64,000 nucleotides of DNA from Paractinoplanes ferrugineus (GTDB taxonomy: Bacteria; Actinomycetota; Actinomycetes; Mycobacteriales; Micromonosporaceae), in the NCBI RefSeq assembly GCF_016862195.1, contig NZ_BOMM01000004.1, positions 1 to 64,000 on the forward strand, written 5' to 3'. Below, piece by piece: positions 8,972 through 20,492 of the stretch (its first letter is position 1; each line of letters opens with the position of its first letter). Position numbers and translations under genes: made by a program. The notes beneath the pieces are model-generated. The model was not told the origin of the DNA. It saw nothing but the letters and a program-made list of their open reading frames with translations, and ran no database searches.

Positions 8972-9151
8972 CCGGGGTTCCGCCGCCCGGGTTTCCGCCG
9001 CCCGGGTTCTGCGGGCCGGGTTCCGCGGGCCGGGTTCTGCGGACCGGCAGCGGCGCCGGGCCGGCAGCGGGCCGACGGCCGTGGCCACGCACCCGGCCAG
9101 TGCGTGGCCACGGAACTGTCGTTTCTGCGGTTGTGGGCGTTTATGCCCGTA
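8972..9151. repeat. Short GC-rich degenerate repeats between tetR and ilvD
   Basis: The first 90 bases contain several imperfect copies of a 15-16-base unit like GTTCCGCCGCCCGGG / GTTCTGCGGGCCGG. No gene or clear terminator was found. A self-complementary CGTGGCCACGCACCCGGCCAGTGCGTGGCCACG-like segment (about 9080-9115) could act as a bidirectional terminator between these convergent genes. Confidence 0.45.
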
Positions 9152-10999
9152 TCATTCAGGCACTTTGCGGTAGGCGCCGTCGCTGGCGCTGGTGGCCATC
9201 GAGGCATAGGCCCGCAGGGCCGCCGACACCGGGCGGACGCGGTTCTCCGGGGTGTACGGCTTGGGGCGGCGTTCCTGTTCGTGGCGACGCTGCGCGAGTG
9301 TCTCGTCGTCGACGTTCAGCGAGATGCCCCGGCCGGGGATGTCGATGGTGATCTCGTCGCCGGTCTCGATGAGCGCGATCAGGCCGCCGGAGGCCGCCTC
9401 CGGCGAGACGTGGCCGATCGACAGGCCGCTGGTGCCGCCGGAGAACCGGCCGTCGGTGATCAGGGCGCAGGCCTTGCCCAGGCCACGGCCCTTGAGGAAG
9501 CTCGTGGGGTAGAGCATCTCCTGCATGCCGGGGCCGCCGCGCGGGCCCTCGTAGCGGATCACCACGACGTCGCCCTCGACCACCTGCTTGCCGAGGATGC
9601 CGTCGACGGCGGCGTCCTGGGACTCGAAGACCCGGGCCGGGCCGGTGAACTTCCAGAGCGTTTCGTCGACGCCCGCCGTCTTGACCACGCAGCCGTCGGG
9701 GGCGAGGTTGCCGAAGAGGATCGCCAGGCCGCCGTCGACCGTGTAGGCGTGGTCCATGCTGCGGATGCAGCCGTTCTCGCCGTCGGTGTCGAGCGTCGCC
9801 CAGCGGTTGCTGGTGCTGAACGGCTGGGTGGTGCGGACGCCGCCGGGGGCCGCGTGGAAGAGTTCCAGCGCCTCCTCGGACGGCGAGCCGCCGCGGATGT
9901 CCCACTCGCCGAGCCAGCCGGCCAGGTCGGGCGAGTGGATCGAGCGCACATCGGTGTTGAGCACGCCGCCGCGGTAGAGCTCGCCGAGCAGGGCGGGGAT
10001 GCCACCGGCCCGGTGCACGTCCTCCATGTGGTATTTCGGGCTGTTCGGGGCGACCTTCGACAGGCACGGGACCCGCCGGGAGATGGCATCCATGTCGGCC
10101 ACGCTGAAGTCGAGCTCGGCCTCGCGGGCCGCCGCCAGCAGGTGCAGCACCGTGTTGGTGGAGCCGCCCATCGCCACGTCGAGCGCCACCGCGTTCTCGA
10201 ACGCGCTGCGGTTGGCGATGTTGCGCGGGAGCACGCTCTCGTCGTCGTTCTCGTAGTACTGCTTCGCGATGTCGACGATCAGGGCGCCGGCCTTCTCGAA
10301 GAGCGCCCGGCGGGAGGCGTGCGTGGCGAGCGTCGAGCCGTTGCCCGGCAGCGCCAGGCCGATCGCCTCGGTGAGGCAGTTCATCGAGTTGGCGGTGAAC
10401 ATGCCGGAGCAGGAGCCGCAGGTGGGACAGGCCGACCGCTCGATGGTGCCGAGTTGCTCGTCGGTGACGTTCTCGTTCGCGCTGGCGCTCATCGCGTCGA
10501 CCAGGTCGAGTTTCTCGTGCACGACGCCCTCGATCGCGACCGTCTTGCCGGCCTCCATCGGGCCGCCGGAGACGAAGACCGTCGGGATGTTGAGCCGCAG
10601 GGCGGCGATCAGCATGCCGGGCGTGATCTTGTCGCAGTTCGAGATGCAGACCAGGGCGTCGGCGCAGTGCGCGTTGACCATGTATTCGACCGCGTCGGCG
10701 ATCAGCTCGCGGCTGGGCAGGGAATAGAGCATGCCGCCGTGGCCCATCGCGATGCCGTCGTCGACGGCGATGGTGTTGAACTCGCGGCCGACGCCGCCGG
10801 CCGCGGCGATCGAGTCGGCCACGATGCCGCCGAGGTCTTTGAGGTGCACATGACCCGGTACGAACTGGGTGTAGCTGTTGGCGATCGCCACGATGGGCTT
10901 GCCGAAGTCGTCGTCGGTCATCCCGGTGGCGCGCCACAAGGCGCGCGCGCCGGCCATGGTCCGACCGTGGGTCGAGGTCCGGGAACGCAGGTCAGGCAT
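9152..10999 (-). CDS. ilvD: Dihydroxy-acid dehydratase
   Basis: Iron-sulfur dehydratase (EC 4.2.1.9) converting dihydroxyisovalerate and dihydroxymethylvalerate to the 2-keto acids of valine and isoleucine. 615 residues, essentially the length of the E. coli enzyme. The cluster-binding Cys are visible in [10 protein letters not shown] and [19 protein letters not shown] 10999 is chosen because homology ([13 protein letters not shown]) starts there, although the in-frame reading continues upstream. GAGGGG directly precedes the ATG. It stands alone, divergent from the GGDEF-EAL gene, and supplies the step after IlvC. Confidence 0.97.
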   Translation of the reverse strand: MPDLRSRTSTHGRTMAGARALWRATGMTDDDFGKPIVAIANSYTQFVPGHVHLKDLGGIVADSIAAAGGVGREFNTIAVDDGIAMGHGGMLYSLPSRELIADAVEYMVNAHCADALVCISNCDKITPGMLIAALRLNIPTVFVSGGPMEAGKTVAIEGVVHEKLDLVDAMSASANENVTDEQLGTIERSACPTCGSCSGMFTANSMNCLTEAIGLALPGNGSTLATHASRRALFEKAGALIVDIAKQYYENDDESVLPRNIANRSAFENAVALDVAMGGSTNTVLHLLAAAREAELDFSVADMDAISRRVPCLSKVAPNSPKYHMEDVHRAGGIPALLGELYRGGVLNTDVRSIHSPDLAGWLGEWDIRGGSPSEEALELFHAAPGGVRTTQPFSTSNRWATLDTDGENGCIRSMDHAYTVDGGLAILFGNLAPDGCVVKTAGVDETLWKFTGPARVFESQDAAVDGILGKQVVEGDVVVIRYEGPRGGPGMQEMLYPTSFLKGRGLGKACALITDGRFSGGTSGLSIGHVSPEAASGGLIALIETGDEITIDIPGRGISLNVDDETLAQRRHEQERRPKPYTPENRVRPVSAALRAYASMATSASDGAYRKVPE

Positions 11000-11091
11000 C
11001 CCCTCAGTGTGCCACTGCGGCTTGCGAGAAAAGCCAGTCGAGTCCACTGCGCGGGATTTCCATTCGGCGCGAGATCGGGCACAGTGTTCCC

Positions 11092-13443
11092 GTGCAATCA
11101 CCGTCCGGCGTGGAGCTGGCGGGGCTCGCCGGTCTTCTGATCGCCGTCCCGGCCGTCGCCCTGCTGGGCAATTCCGGTCGCCGGCACACCGGTGCGGCCC
11201 GCCGGGCCCACCTCATCCTGGCCCTCGGCGGCGCGCTGGCCACCGCGGCGGCCCTCGCCGGCGTGCTGAGCGCGCTGATCACCGACGCGCCGGTCCCGCG
11301 CATGCACCTCGGCTCGGCGGTGGCCCTCGGCACCGCGATCGGCACCCTCACCCTGCTCGTGGGCACCGCCCTGTTGCCGGGCGCGGCGGAAAGCCCGGGC
11401 GCGGCCCTGCGCCACCTGCTCGACGGGGTGGTGATCGCGGCGGCGCTCTGGTTCGTCGGCTGGGTGCTGCTCAGCCAGCCGACCCACCTGCTGGGCGGGG
11501 CCACCCCGATCGCCTGCCCGGCGATCCTGCTGCCGGCCGGGCTCGCGGTCATCTCCCTGGGCCTGACCGTCGTGCTGGCCCTGCACGCGCACCGGCCCCG
11601 GCTGACCACCGTGCGGGTGGCCGGCGGGGTGACCGTGGTGGCCGCCGCGGCGATGGCCGTGGGCGGCGGCATCTGCCAGAACCTCGACGTCGACGTGCTC
11701 CTCGGCGCGTTGCTGCTGCCGGGCGGGCTGTTCATGATCGGGCGCGCGGTGAAGGTGGCCGACCGCCCGGTCGAGGTGGTCGGCGACGTCAGCGAGCGCG
11801 GCACGGCGTACGCGGTGGTGCCGATGTTCGCCATGGTCGTCGCGCTCGGCTGGCATCTCGCCCGGGGCGGCGAGTTCGACTTCTACGGTTATCTGGGCGC
11901 GAGCGTCGAGGGCTTCGCGCTGGTCGCCCGGCAATACCTGGCCCTCGGCGACGTGAAGCGATACACCTTGCGACTGCGGCAGAGCGAGGCCCACTTCCGC
12001 GAGCTGGCCCACACCGACCCGCTGACCGGGCTGGCCAACCGGCGCGGCCTGCAGCGGGCGCTCAAGGAGTGCAACGGCCCGGCTGAGCCGCTCGTGCTCG
12101 TCGGCATCGATCTCGACGGCTTCAAGACGGTCAACGACATGCGCGGCCACGACGTGGGCGACGCGGTGCTCGTCGAGGTGGGCGAGCGGCTGCGGCGCAA
12201 CCTGCTGGCCGGTGACGTGGCGGCCCGGCTGGGCGGCGACGAGTTCGCCATCCTGATGCGGGGCACCGCCGAGGAGGCGACCCTCACCGCGCATCGGCTG
12301 CTGGCGGTGCTGGGCGAGCCGTACGAGGTGGAGGGCATTTCCATCTTCCTGTCGGCCAGCCTGGGCGTGGCCGACACCGGCGAGCTGATCCGCGACGCCG
12401 ACCTGGCGCTGCGGTACGCGAAACAGCGCGGCAAGAACCGGGTCGAGCGCTACCAGGCCCGTTACGACGAGCTGCTGCGGCGCCGCGGCACCCTGGAGAG
12501 CGAGCTGCGCCACGCGATCGACCGCGAGCAGCTGCGCCTGGTCTTCCAGCCGGTGGTGGCGCTGCCGTCGATGCGGCCGGTCGGCGCCGAGGCGCTGCTG
12601 CGCTGGCACCACCCGACGCTCGGTGCGGTACGGCCGGACGAGTTCATCCCGGTGGCCGAGGAGTCCGGCCTGATCAACCGGATCGGCTCGTGGGTGCTCG
12701 ACAACGCCTGCAAACAGCTCGCCGACTGGCTGAGCAAGGGCCACGACGTCTGGGTGTCGGTGAACCTGTCACCCAAGGAGTTGCACGCCGCCGACTACGC
12801 CGGCCAGGTCGCCGACGTGCTGGCCGAGCACGGTGTGCCGGCCCAGCGGCTGGTGCTGGAGGTCACCGAGCACGCCGTCGCCACCGACATGGAGGAGCTG
12901 ATCGGCCGGCTGACCGAGCTGCGGACCACCGGCGTCCGGATCGCGCTCGACGACTTCGGGGCCGGCTATTCCTCGCTCAGCCAGCTGCGCACCCTGCCGG
13001 TCGACATCCTCAAGATCGACCGGCTGCTGGTGGCCGAACCGGAGTCGCGCACCGGCGAGGCCGCCCCCCTCGTCGACGTGGTGGTCCGGCTCGGGCACCG
13101 GCTCGGTCTCGAGGTGCTGGCCGAGGGGATCGGCACGCCCGCGCAACGGTCCGCGGTCGAGGAGGCGGGGTGCCGGCTCGGGCAGGGCTCGCTGTTCGGC
13201 TGGGGCGTGCCGGCCGAGCATCTGGAGGCTCAGTTGGACGGACTCCGCACCGGCACCCGGCCGGTGCCGCAGCCGCGCAACGAGCCGCCGAAGGGCGCGA
13301 CCGCACGCAGCCAGGTGGTGACCCTCGGGCCGGGAATGAGGCAGCTCAGGGCTGTTCTGCCGACAGATCCCGCGTTCGGGGCATTGACAGCTGACCAAAA
13401 TGTGGGATCAGTTGACTCGCCGAGTGAGATGGGGCAACCTTAG
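11092..13443 (+). CDS. Membrane GGDEF-EAL cyclic-di-GMP signalling protein
   Basis: 783 residues: about eight N-terminal membrane helices (1-280), a GGDEF domain with an intact [10 protein letters not shown] active site (GGDEF at 381-385), then an EAL domain with GAEALLRW (EAL at 500-502) and the [10 protein letters not shown] loop. Both catalytic signatures look complete, so it could make and degrade c-di-GMP; the net activity cannot be read from sequence. The N-terminal region resembles MASE-type sensory membrane domains. The ilvB leader promoter lies inside its last codons, but no functional link is implied. Confidence 0.93.
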   Translation: MQSPSGVELAGLAGLLIAVPAVALLGNSGRRHTGAARRAHLILALGGALATAAALAGVLSALITDAPVPRMHLGSAVALGTAIGTLTLLVGTALLPGAAESPGAALRHLLDGVVIAAALWFVGWVLLSQPTHLLGGATPIACPAILLPAGLAVISLGLTVVLALHAHRPRLTTVRVAGGVTVVAAAAMAVGGGICQNLDVDVLLGALLLPGGLFMIGRAVKVADRPVEVVGDVSERGTAYAVVPMFAMVVALGWHLARGGEFDFYGYLGASVEGFALVARQYLALGDVKRYTLRLRQSEAHFRELAHTDPLTGLANRRGLQRALKECNGPAEPLVLVGIDLDGFKTVNDMRGHDVGDAVLVEVGERLRRNLLAGDVAARLGGDEFAILMRGTAEEATLTAHRLLAVLGEPYEVEGISIFLSASLGVADTGELIRDADLALRYAKQRGKNRVERYQARYDELLRRRGTLESELRHAIDREQLRLVFQPVVALPSMRPVGAEALLRWHHPTLGAVRPDEFIPVAEESGLINRIGSWVLDNACKQLADWLSKGHDVWVSVNLSPKELHAADYAGQVADVLAEHGVPAQRLVLEVTEHAVATDMEELIGRLTELRTTGVRIALDDFGAGYSSLSQLRTLPVDILKIDRLLVAEPESRTGEAAPLVDVVVRLGHRLGLEVLAEGIGTPAQRSAVEEAGCRLGQGSLFGWGVPAEHLEAQLDGLRTGTRPVPQPRNEPPKGATARSQVVTLGPGMRQLRAVLPTDPAFGALTADQNVGSVDSPSEMGQP
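13412..13440 (+). promoter_or_regulatory. Promoter of the ilvB leader
   Basis: TTGACT (13412-13417), a 17-base spacer and CAACCT (13435-13440). The -10 box ends 7 bases before the leader ATG at 13448, so the leader peptide would be translated from a leaderless mRNA. The promoter sits within the 3' end of the GGDEF-EAL coding region. Confidence 0.5.
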
Positions 13444-13447
13444 GCGC

Positions 13448-13477
13448 ATGTGCTTCGCGTCCCGAGTACTTAGTTGA
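13448..13477 (+). CDS. Putative ilvB leader peptide
   Basis: ATG to TGA encodes MCFASRVLS. Its Val-Leu pair uses GTA and CTT, both rare in this GC-rich genome, which would favour stalling when charged tRNA is low. A hairpin, an alternative pairing and a terminator follow before ilvB. Only one Val and one Leu codon are present, so the case rests mainly on the downstream RNA folding. Confidence 0.5.
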   Translation: MCFASRVLS

Positions 13478-13549
13478 GCGCACTCCTGCCGTAGCAAGTC
13501 GGCAAGGGTGCGCTAGGTCCCGTGCTTCTACAGCACGCGGGCCTTTTTT
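13477..13549 (+). promoter_or_regulatory. Transcription attenuator upstream of ilvB
   Basis: A first hairpin spans 13477-13514 (AGCGCACTC/GGGTGCGCT plus TGCCG/CGGCA). A second spans 13516-13543 and is followed by six T residues, a classical intrinsic terminator. GCAAGGG (13502-13508), the 3' arm of the first hairpin, can pair instead with CCCGTGC (13519-13525) of the terminator's 5' arm with one mismatch, giving an antiterminator. This matches the leader/antiterminator/terminator logic of amino-acid attenuation. Confidence 0.72.
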
Positions 13550-13596
13550 GTTGCTCTGATTACGACGGACGACTACCGAGAAGGTTCGAATAAGCC

Positions 13597-15423
13597 ATGA
13601 CGAGACCCACTCCTGAGACGCTTGCCCACCGAGCCAACCCCGCCACCGTCGCGGCCGGCACCCCGGCCTCGGCCGTAGTCGCCCCGGTGCCCACCTCCGG
13701 TGCCGGCGCTCTCGTTCGGTCGCTCGAGGCGCTCGGGGTCGAGGTCGTCTTCGGCATCCCGGGCGGGACCATCCTGCCGGCGTACGACCCGCTGTTCGAC
13801 TCCAAGGTCCGGCACATCCTGGTCCGGCACGAGCAGGGCGCGGGGCACGCCGCCACCGGCTACGCCCAGGCCACCGGCAAGGTCGGGGTCTGCATGGCGA
13901 CCAGCGGGCCGGGTGCCACCAACCTGGTCACCGCGATCGCCGACGCGTACATGGACTCGGTGCCGATCGTCGCGATCACCGGCCAGGTCTCCCGCTCGGC
14001 GATCGGCACGGACGCCTTCCAGGAAGCCGACATCCAGGGCATCACGCTGCCGATCACCAAGCACAACTTCCTGGTGCAGACCCCGGAGGAACTGCCCCGG
14101 GTGCTCGCCGAGGCGTTCCACCTGGCGGCCACCGGCCGGCCCGGCCCGGTGCTCGTCGACATCCCCAAGGACGTGCAGCAGGCGCAGACCACGTTCGCCT
14201 GGCCGCCGACCCTGGACCTGCCCGGTTACCGGCCGACCCTGCACCCGCACGGCAAGCAGATCCGCGAGGCGGCCCGGCTGATCGCGGCGGCCCGGCGCCC
14301 GGTGCTCTACGTCGGCGGCGGCGTGCTGAAGGCCGGTGCCACCGAGGGATTGCGCAAGCTGGCCGAGCTGACCGGCATCCCGGTGGTCACCACGCTGATG
14401 GCGCTCGGTGCGTTCCCCGACTCGCATGAGCAGCACCTGGGCATGCCCGGCATGCACGGCACCGTCCCGGCGGTCTACGCGCTGCAGAAGTCGGACCTGC
14501 TGATCACCCTGGGCGCCCGCTTCGACGACCGGGTGACCGGCCAGCTGGACTCGTTCGCGCCGGACGCCAAGGTGGTGCACGCCGACATCGACCCGGCCGA
14601 GATCGGCAAGAACCGGCACGCCGACGTTCCGATCGTGGGCGACGCGCGGCACGTGATCGACGAGCTGATCGCCGCGGTCTCGGCGTCGGCCGGCGGCAAG
14701 GCGCAGTACGAGCCGTGGTGGGCGGCCCTGAACGAGCTGCGGGACCGTTACCCGCTGGGCTACGAGGAGCCGACCGACGGCACCCTGGCCCCGCAGTACG
14801 TGATCGAGCGGATCGGCGAGCTGGTCGGCCCGGACGCGATCTACGTGGCCGGCGTCGGTCAGCACCAGATGTGGGCCTCGCAGTTCATCAAGTACGAGAA
14901 GCCCGGCACCTGGCTCAACTCGGGCGGCGCCGGAACGATGGGCTACGCGGTCCCGGCCGCGATGGGCGCCAAGGTCGGCCGGCCGGAGACGGCGGTGTGG
15001 GCGATCGACGGCGACGGTTGTTTCCAGATGACCAACCAGGAGCTGGCCACCTGCGCCCTGGAGGGCATCCCGGTCAAGATCGCCGTGATCAACAACGGCA
15101 ACCTGGGCATGGTCCGGCAGTGGCAGACGCTGTTCTACGAGGGCCGCTACTCCAACACCGAGCTGGGCACGCACAAGCACCGCATCCCGGATTTCGTGAA
15201 GCTGGCCGAGGCGCTCGGCTGCGTGGGGCTGCGTTGCGAGTCCAAGGACGATGTCGACAAGATCATCAAGCAGGCCATGGAGATCAACGACGCCCCCGTG
15301 GTCATCGACTTCACGGTCGGCAAGGACGCCATGGTCTGGCCGATGGTTGCCGCCGGAAAGAGCAATGACGAGATCATGTTCGCCCGCGACGTGCGCCCCG
15401 AGTTCGAAGAGGACGACCTCTAG
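13597..15423 (+). CDS. ilvB: Acetolactate synthase, large (catalytic) subunit
   Basis: ThDP-, FAD- and Mg-dependent enzyme (EC 2.2.1.6) condensing two pyruvates to acetolactate, or pyruvate with 2-oxobutanoate to acetohydroxybutyrate. 608 residues. The catalytic Glu lies in the [14 protein letters not shown] segment, the ThDP/Mg motif is [12 protein letters not shown] followed by [12 protein letters not shown], and the central domain carries the FAD-binding region. About 45 N-terminal residues are variable and disordered, as in other actinobacteria. First gene of ilvB-ilvN-ilvC, behind the attenuator. Confidence 0.97.
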   Translation: MTRPTPETLAHRANPATVAAGTPASAVVAPVPTSGAGALVRSLEALGVEVVFGIPGGTILPAYDPLFDSKVRHILVRHEQGAGHAATGYAQATGKVGVCMATSGPGATNLVTAIADAYMDSVPIVAITGQVSRSAIGTDAFQEADIQGITLPITKHNFLVQTPEELPRVLAEAFHLAATGRPGPVLVDIPKDVQQAQTTFAWPPTLDLPGYRPTLHPHGKQIREAARLIAAARRPVLYVGGGVLKAGATEGLRKLAELTGIPVVTTLMALGAFPDSHEQHLGMPGMHGTVPAVYALQKSDLLITLGARFDDRVTGQLDSFAPDAKVVHADIDPAEIGKNRHADVPIVGDARHVIDELIAAVSASAGGKAQYEPWWAALNELRDRYPLGYEEPTDGTLAPQYVIERIGELVGPDAIYVAGVGQHQMWASQFIKYEKPGTWLNSGGAGTMGYAVPAAMGAKVGRPETAVWAIDGDGCFQMTNQELATCALEGIPVKIAVINNGNLGMVRQWQTLFYEGRYSNTELGTHKHRIPDFVKLAEALGCVGLRCESKDDVDKIIKQAMEINDAPVVIDFTVGKDAMVWPMVAAGKSNDEIMFARDVRPEFEEDDL

Positions 15424-15511
15424 TTGTGGCCGCCCGCACCGAGTGGCAATCAGCCCAAGCTGACAACGGCCTCGCAGACGAGGGCCAGAAGGACATGACC
15501 AGGAGGCTCAG

Positions 15512-17057
<1,546 letters not shown>

Positions 17058-17069
17058 CGCTTCCACCGC

Positions 17070-17100
17070 GGCGCCCGCCTTTGTTACAAAGGCGGGCGCC
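17070..17100 (+). terminator. Terminator of the ilvBNC operon
   Basis: A perfect 14-bp stem (17070-17083 with 17087-17100) with a 3-base loop starts 12 bases after the ilvC stop. There is no T-run, but stability is very high. Confidence 0.8.
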
Positions 17101-17199
17101 GACGCATTTTCGAAACGTCCAAGTTACATGCCGCTAACCTGCTTGGTGCCGAAATAGAATTGTGCGTCGTTCAGGCACTTAGGAGTGCTCCGATGCGGG

Positions 17200-17205
17200 T
17201 ACATT
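17200..17205 (+). promoter_or_regulatory. -10 box of leaderless mpgS transcript
   Basis: TACATT ends 6 bases before ATG 17212, the same geometry as at several other genes in this window. Confidence 0.5.
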
Positions 17206-17211
17206 CCCCGC

Positions 17212-18453
17212 ATGCGACTGGCTGAATCTTTCCGGAGTGAGCGTTTCGGCGCGGTTCGGATTCACGAGCTGCAGCGCGTGATTGAGCTGGACTCGGGCAT
17301 GTCGGCGGCGGCCGGCAGTCGTATCGTCGGAGCGGATGCTTTGCACGCGGTCGAATCGCAAATGGTAATCGTCGTGCCTTGCATGAATGAGACACGAGGC
17401 GTCATCGAGGGCGTGCTCTCCGGCATTCCGCACGACTGCCTGATAGTTCTGGTGTCGAACAGTGACCGCGCCCCGGTCGACCGCTACGAGATCGAGGCGC
17501 AGACCGTCGAGCAATACTGCCGGCTGGCCGGGCGCCCGGCGATCACCGTGCATCAGCGCGACCCGGGCGTGGCCGGAGCGTTCAAGGCGGCCGGCCTGCC
17601 CGAGCTGATCGACGACTCGGGCCTGGTGCGCAGCGGCAAGGGCGAAGCCATGCTGATCGGCATGGCGCTGGCGGCGATGAGCGGTCGGCGATACATCGGA
17701 TATGTGGACGCCGACAACTACGTGCCGGGTTCGGTCCACGAATACTGCAAGGTCTACGCGGCCGGCCTGCACCTGGCCGACTCGCCGTACGCGATGGTCC
17801 GCATCTCCTGGCACTCGAAGCCGAAGCTGCGCGACAACCGGCTGTTCTTCAGCCGAAAGGGACGCAGCTCGCAGATCACCAACGAGTGGCTGAACCGGTT
17901 CCTCGCGGAGTACTCCGGTTTCGGCACGGAAGTGATCGCCACCGGCAATGCCGGCGAGCACGCCATGTCTCTGGACCTGGGCCTCAAACTGCGTCTGGCC
18001 GGTGGTTTCGCGGTCGAGCCGTACGAGTACATGGACTTGTTCGAGCAGTTCGGCGGCATTCTCGAGAGCACGAGTGCGGACGTCATGGCCAACTCCGTAC
18101 CGGTCATGCAGATCGAGACCCGGAACCCGCATTTCCACGACAACAAGGGCGAGGAGCATGTGCAGGGCATGCGGATGCAGGCCCTCAACGTTCTCTATCA
18201 CTCGCCGGTGACGCTGCCGGCGATCCGGCAGCAGATCCTCGAGTTCATGATCGAGCAGGGCGCGCTCGGGCCCGGCCAGGAGCCGCCACGTGAGCGGATC
18301 TACCCCCCGGTCGGCACGCTCGACCTGGACCTTCTCTACGACGCGCTGGACGCCGAGGCGCTCAGCTTCCGACAGCCGGACGGGCTCGCGGCGGCCGGGA
18401 TGCCGGCTTCGCCACCGGTCGACCGGGCGCGAATTCCTCGGCGCATAATGTGA
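17212..18453 (+). CDS. mpgS: Mannosyl-3-phosphoglycerate synthase (GT55)
   Basis: Transfers mannose from GDP-mannose to 3-phosphoglycerate, giving mannosyl-3-phosphoglycerate, precursor of the compatible solute mannosylglycerate. 413 residues. Family signatures run along the protein: FGAVRIHELQRVIELDSG at the N-terminus, VPCMNETRGVIEGVLSGIPH, SGKGEAMLIG, YVDADNYVPG (the metal-binding DADN), ITNEWLNRF, TGNAGEHAMSLDL and YEYMDLFEQFGG. ATG 17212 is chosen because homology starts there and a TACATT -10 box lies 6 bases upstream; an in-frame GTG at 17185 overlaps AGGAG and is less likely. The partner phosphatase (MpgP) is not adjacent. It shares its acceptor, 3-phosphoglycerate, with SerA encoded next door. 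Confidence 0.88.
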   Translation: MRLAESFRSERFGAVRIHELQRVIELDSGMSAAAGSRIVGADALHAVESQMVIVVPCMNETRGVIEGVLSGIPHDCLIVLVSNSDRAPVDRYEIEAQTVEQYCRLAGRPAITVHQRDPGVAGAFKAAGLPELIDDSGLVRSGKGEAMLIGMALAAMSGRRYIGYVDADNYVPGSVHEYCKVYAAGLHLADSPYAMVRISWHSKPKLRDNRLFFSRKGRSSQITNEWLNRFLAEYSGFGTEVIATGNAGEHAMSLDLGLKLRLAGGFAVEPYEYMDLFEQFGGILESTSADVMANSVPVMQIETRNPHFHDNKGEEHVQGMRMQALNVLYHSPVTLPAIRQQILEFMIEQGALGPGQEPPRERIYPPVGTLDLDLLYDALDAEALSFRQPDGLAAAGMPASPPVDRARIPRRIM

Positions 18454-18539
18454 CGCCGGTCACAAATATGTGACAGGACGGCGGGAGTCAGCGGCACGAT
18501 ACGTTCGCGGCACGCGTCGCGAAAACGTATGGAGGCGCA

Positions 18540-20138
18540 TTGACTCCCGTCGTTCTGATCGCCGAGGAACTCGCCCCGTCCGCCATCGATGTCCTTGCCT
18601 ACGATTTCGACGTCCGCCACGTCGACGGGACCGACCGAGCCGCCCTGCTGACCGCCGTCGCCGCGGCCGACGCGCTCATCATCCGCAGCGCCACCAGCGT
18701 CGACGCCGAGGTGTTCGGCGCCGGGCGTCAACTCAAGGTCGTCGCGCGGGCCGGCGTCGGCCTCGACAACGTCGACGTGCCGGCCGCCACCGCCCGCGGG
18801 GTCATGGTGGTCAACGCGCCGACAAGCAACATCGTGTCCGCCGCCGAACAAGCCATCGCGCTGCTGCTCGCGGTCGCCCGCAACACGGCCAGCGCCAGCC
18901 GGTCGCTCAAGAGCGGCGAGTGGAAGCGCGCCCGCTACACCGGGGTCGAGGTGCAGGGCAAAACCGTCGGCGTGGTCGGGCTTGGCCGCATCGGGGTGCT
19001 GTTCGCCCAGCGGATGGCGGCGTTCGGCACCCGGCTGATCGCCTACGACCCGTACATCCAGCCGGCCCGCGCCGCCCAGCTCGGTGTGCGCCTGGTCGGG
19101 CTCGAGGAACTGCTGCGCGAAAGCGACTTCATCTCGGTGCACCTGCCGCGTACGCCGGAGACCTTCGGCCTGATCGGCGAGAAGGAGCTCGGCCTGGTCA
19201 AGCCGGGCGTCCGCATCGTCAACGCCGCCCGCGGTGGCCTCATCGACGAGCAGGCGCTCGCGGTCGCACTGGCCGAGGGCCGGGTGGCCGGGGCCGGACT
19301 CGACGTCTTCGTCACCGAGCCGACCACCGAGTCGCCGCTGTTCGCCTTCGAGAACGTCGTGGTCACCCCGCATCTGGGCGCGTCGACCGCGGAGGCGCAG
19401 GACAAGGCCGGGCTGTCGGTGGCGCGCAGCGTCAAACTCGCGCTCCAGGGCGAATTCGTGCCGGACGCGGTGAACGTGCAGGCCGGCGGGGTGGTCGACG
19501 AGGACGTACGGCCACTGCTCTCGCTCGCCGAAAAGCTCGGCCGGGTGTTCACCGCGGTGGCCGGCGGGGTCGCCGCCGGCGTCACGGTCGAGGTGCGGGG
19601 CGAGATCGTCACCCACGACGTCGGCGTGCTCAAGCTGGCGGCCACGAAAGGGCTGTTCGCGTCGGTGGTGGACGAGCGGGTGACCTATGTGAACGCGCCC
19701 CAGCTGGCCGCCGACCGTGGTGTCGACGTCGAGCTCGCGATCAGCGAGGAGCCCTGCGAACACCTCAACCTGGTGACCGTACGAGGTGCGCTGCCGGACG
19801 GGCGCCGGGTGAGCGTGGCCGGCACACTCACCGTCACCGGCACCCGGGAGATCTGCCGGCTGACCGGGGTGGACGACTTCGACATCGATCTGACCGCCGA
19901 CGGGGTGCTGCTCTTCTTCCGCTACAGCGACCGGCCCGGCGTGATCGGCGCGATCGGCACCCTGCTGGGCGAGTCGGGGGTGAACATCGCGGCCATGCAG
20001 GTGGCCCGCACCGAGGCGGGCGGTGCGGCGCTGATGACCCTCACACTGGACTCGTCGGTCGACGCCGACCTGCTCACCTCGGTCGCCGAGGCGGTCGGGG
20101 CGGCGCGCGGCGCGCTCGTCGACCTACGAAGCGAATGA
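18540..20138 (+). CDS. serA: D-3-phosphoglycerate dehydrogenase
   Basis: First step of serine synthesis (EC 1.1.1.95), oxidising 3-phosphoglycerate with NAD. 532 residues, matching the long type (M. tuberculosis style) with an intervening ASB domain. Visible are the Rossmann motif GLGRIGVLFAQR, active-site NAARGGLIDEQAL, the catalytic His in VVTPHLGASTAEAQ, and a C-terminal ACT domain (about 455-532, DRPGVIGAIGTLLGESGVNIA) for serine inhibition. TTG 18540 is used: GGAGG (18531-18535) lies 4 bases upstream and no better in-frame start exists. The 3' end overlaps a convergent hypothetical gene by 15 bases. Confidence 0.96.
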   Translation: MTPVVLIAEELAPSAIDVLAYDFDVRHVDGTDRAALLTAVAAADALIIRSATSVDAEVFGAGRQLKVVARAGVGLDNVDVPAATARGVMVVNAPTSNIVSAAEQAIALLLAVARNTASASRSLKSGEWKRARYTGVEVQGKTVGVVGLGRIGVLFAQRMAAFGTRLIAYDPYIQPARAAQLGVRLVGLEELLRESDFISVHLPRTPETFGLIGEKELGLVKPGVRIVNAARGGLIDEQALAVALAEGRVAGAGLDVFVTEPTTESPLFAFENVVVTPHLGASTAEAQDKAGLSVARSVKLALQGEFVPDAVNVQAGGVVDEDVRPLLSLAEKLGRVFTAVAGGVAAGVTVEVRGEIVTHDVGVLKLAATKGLFASVVDERVTYVNAPQLAADRGVDVELAISEEPCEHLNLVTVRGALPDGRRVSVAGTLTVTGTREICRLTGVDDFDIDLTADGVLLFFRYSDRPGVIGAIGTLLGESGVNIAAMQVARTEAGGAALMTLTLDSSVDADLLTSVAEAVGAARGALVDLRSE

Positions 20139-20492
20139 CCGGGTGGGCGGCGGATAGACGGTGCCGTCCTGCAGGTCGAGCAGGTCGAGGTTGAGCTCGG
20201 CGGCCAGCCGCTCGATCGTCTCGAGCACCACGTCCGGGCAGTTCTCGTCCAGCCGCATCTCGATGTGGTCGGCCGCGGCGTGCAGCGGAGCGTGCGCCCA
20301 CGGCGAACCGGGGGCCGAAGCGCGCGGGCCGCGGTCGGGGTAGTTACTGGTCAAGGCATCATAGAAGGCGACGACGCGGGGGTCGGCCGGGCGCTGCGGG
20401 TGCTCTCCGCGCGCGCAACGCGCGTTGGCGTCCCGCACCGCGTACGGCGGGTCCGTCTTGTTCATCGCCCAGACCACTAGGTCGAAACTCAC
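20124..20492 (-). CDS. Conserved hypothetical protein, 122 residues
   Basis: Small soluble acidic protein starting MSFDLVVWAMNKTDPPYAVR. I do not recognise a characterised family, but the start strongly resembles short actinobacterial proteins of the 'MSFDLVVWxx' kind, several of which sit near toxin-immunity or regulatory loci. No signal peptide or membrane segment. It contains a helical C-terminal half (VVLETIERLAAELNLDLLDLQDG). Coding is supported by an even codon pattern and a clean start; it overlaps serA's end by 15 bases on the other strand. Confidence 0.7.
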   Translation of the reverse strand: MSFDLVVWAMNKTDPPYAVRDANARCARGEHPQRPADPRVVAFYDALTSNYPDRGPRASAPGSPWAHAPLHAAADHIEMRLDENCPDVVLETIERLAAELNLDLLDLQDGTVYPPPTRSFAS

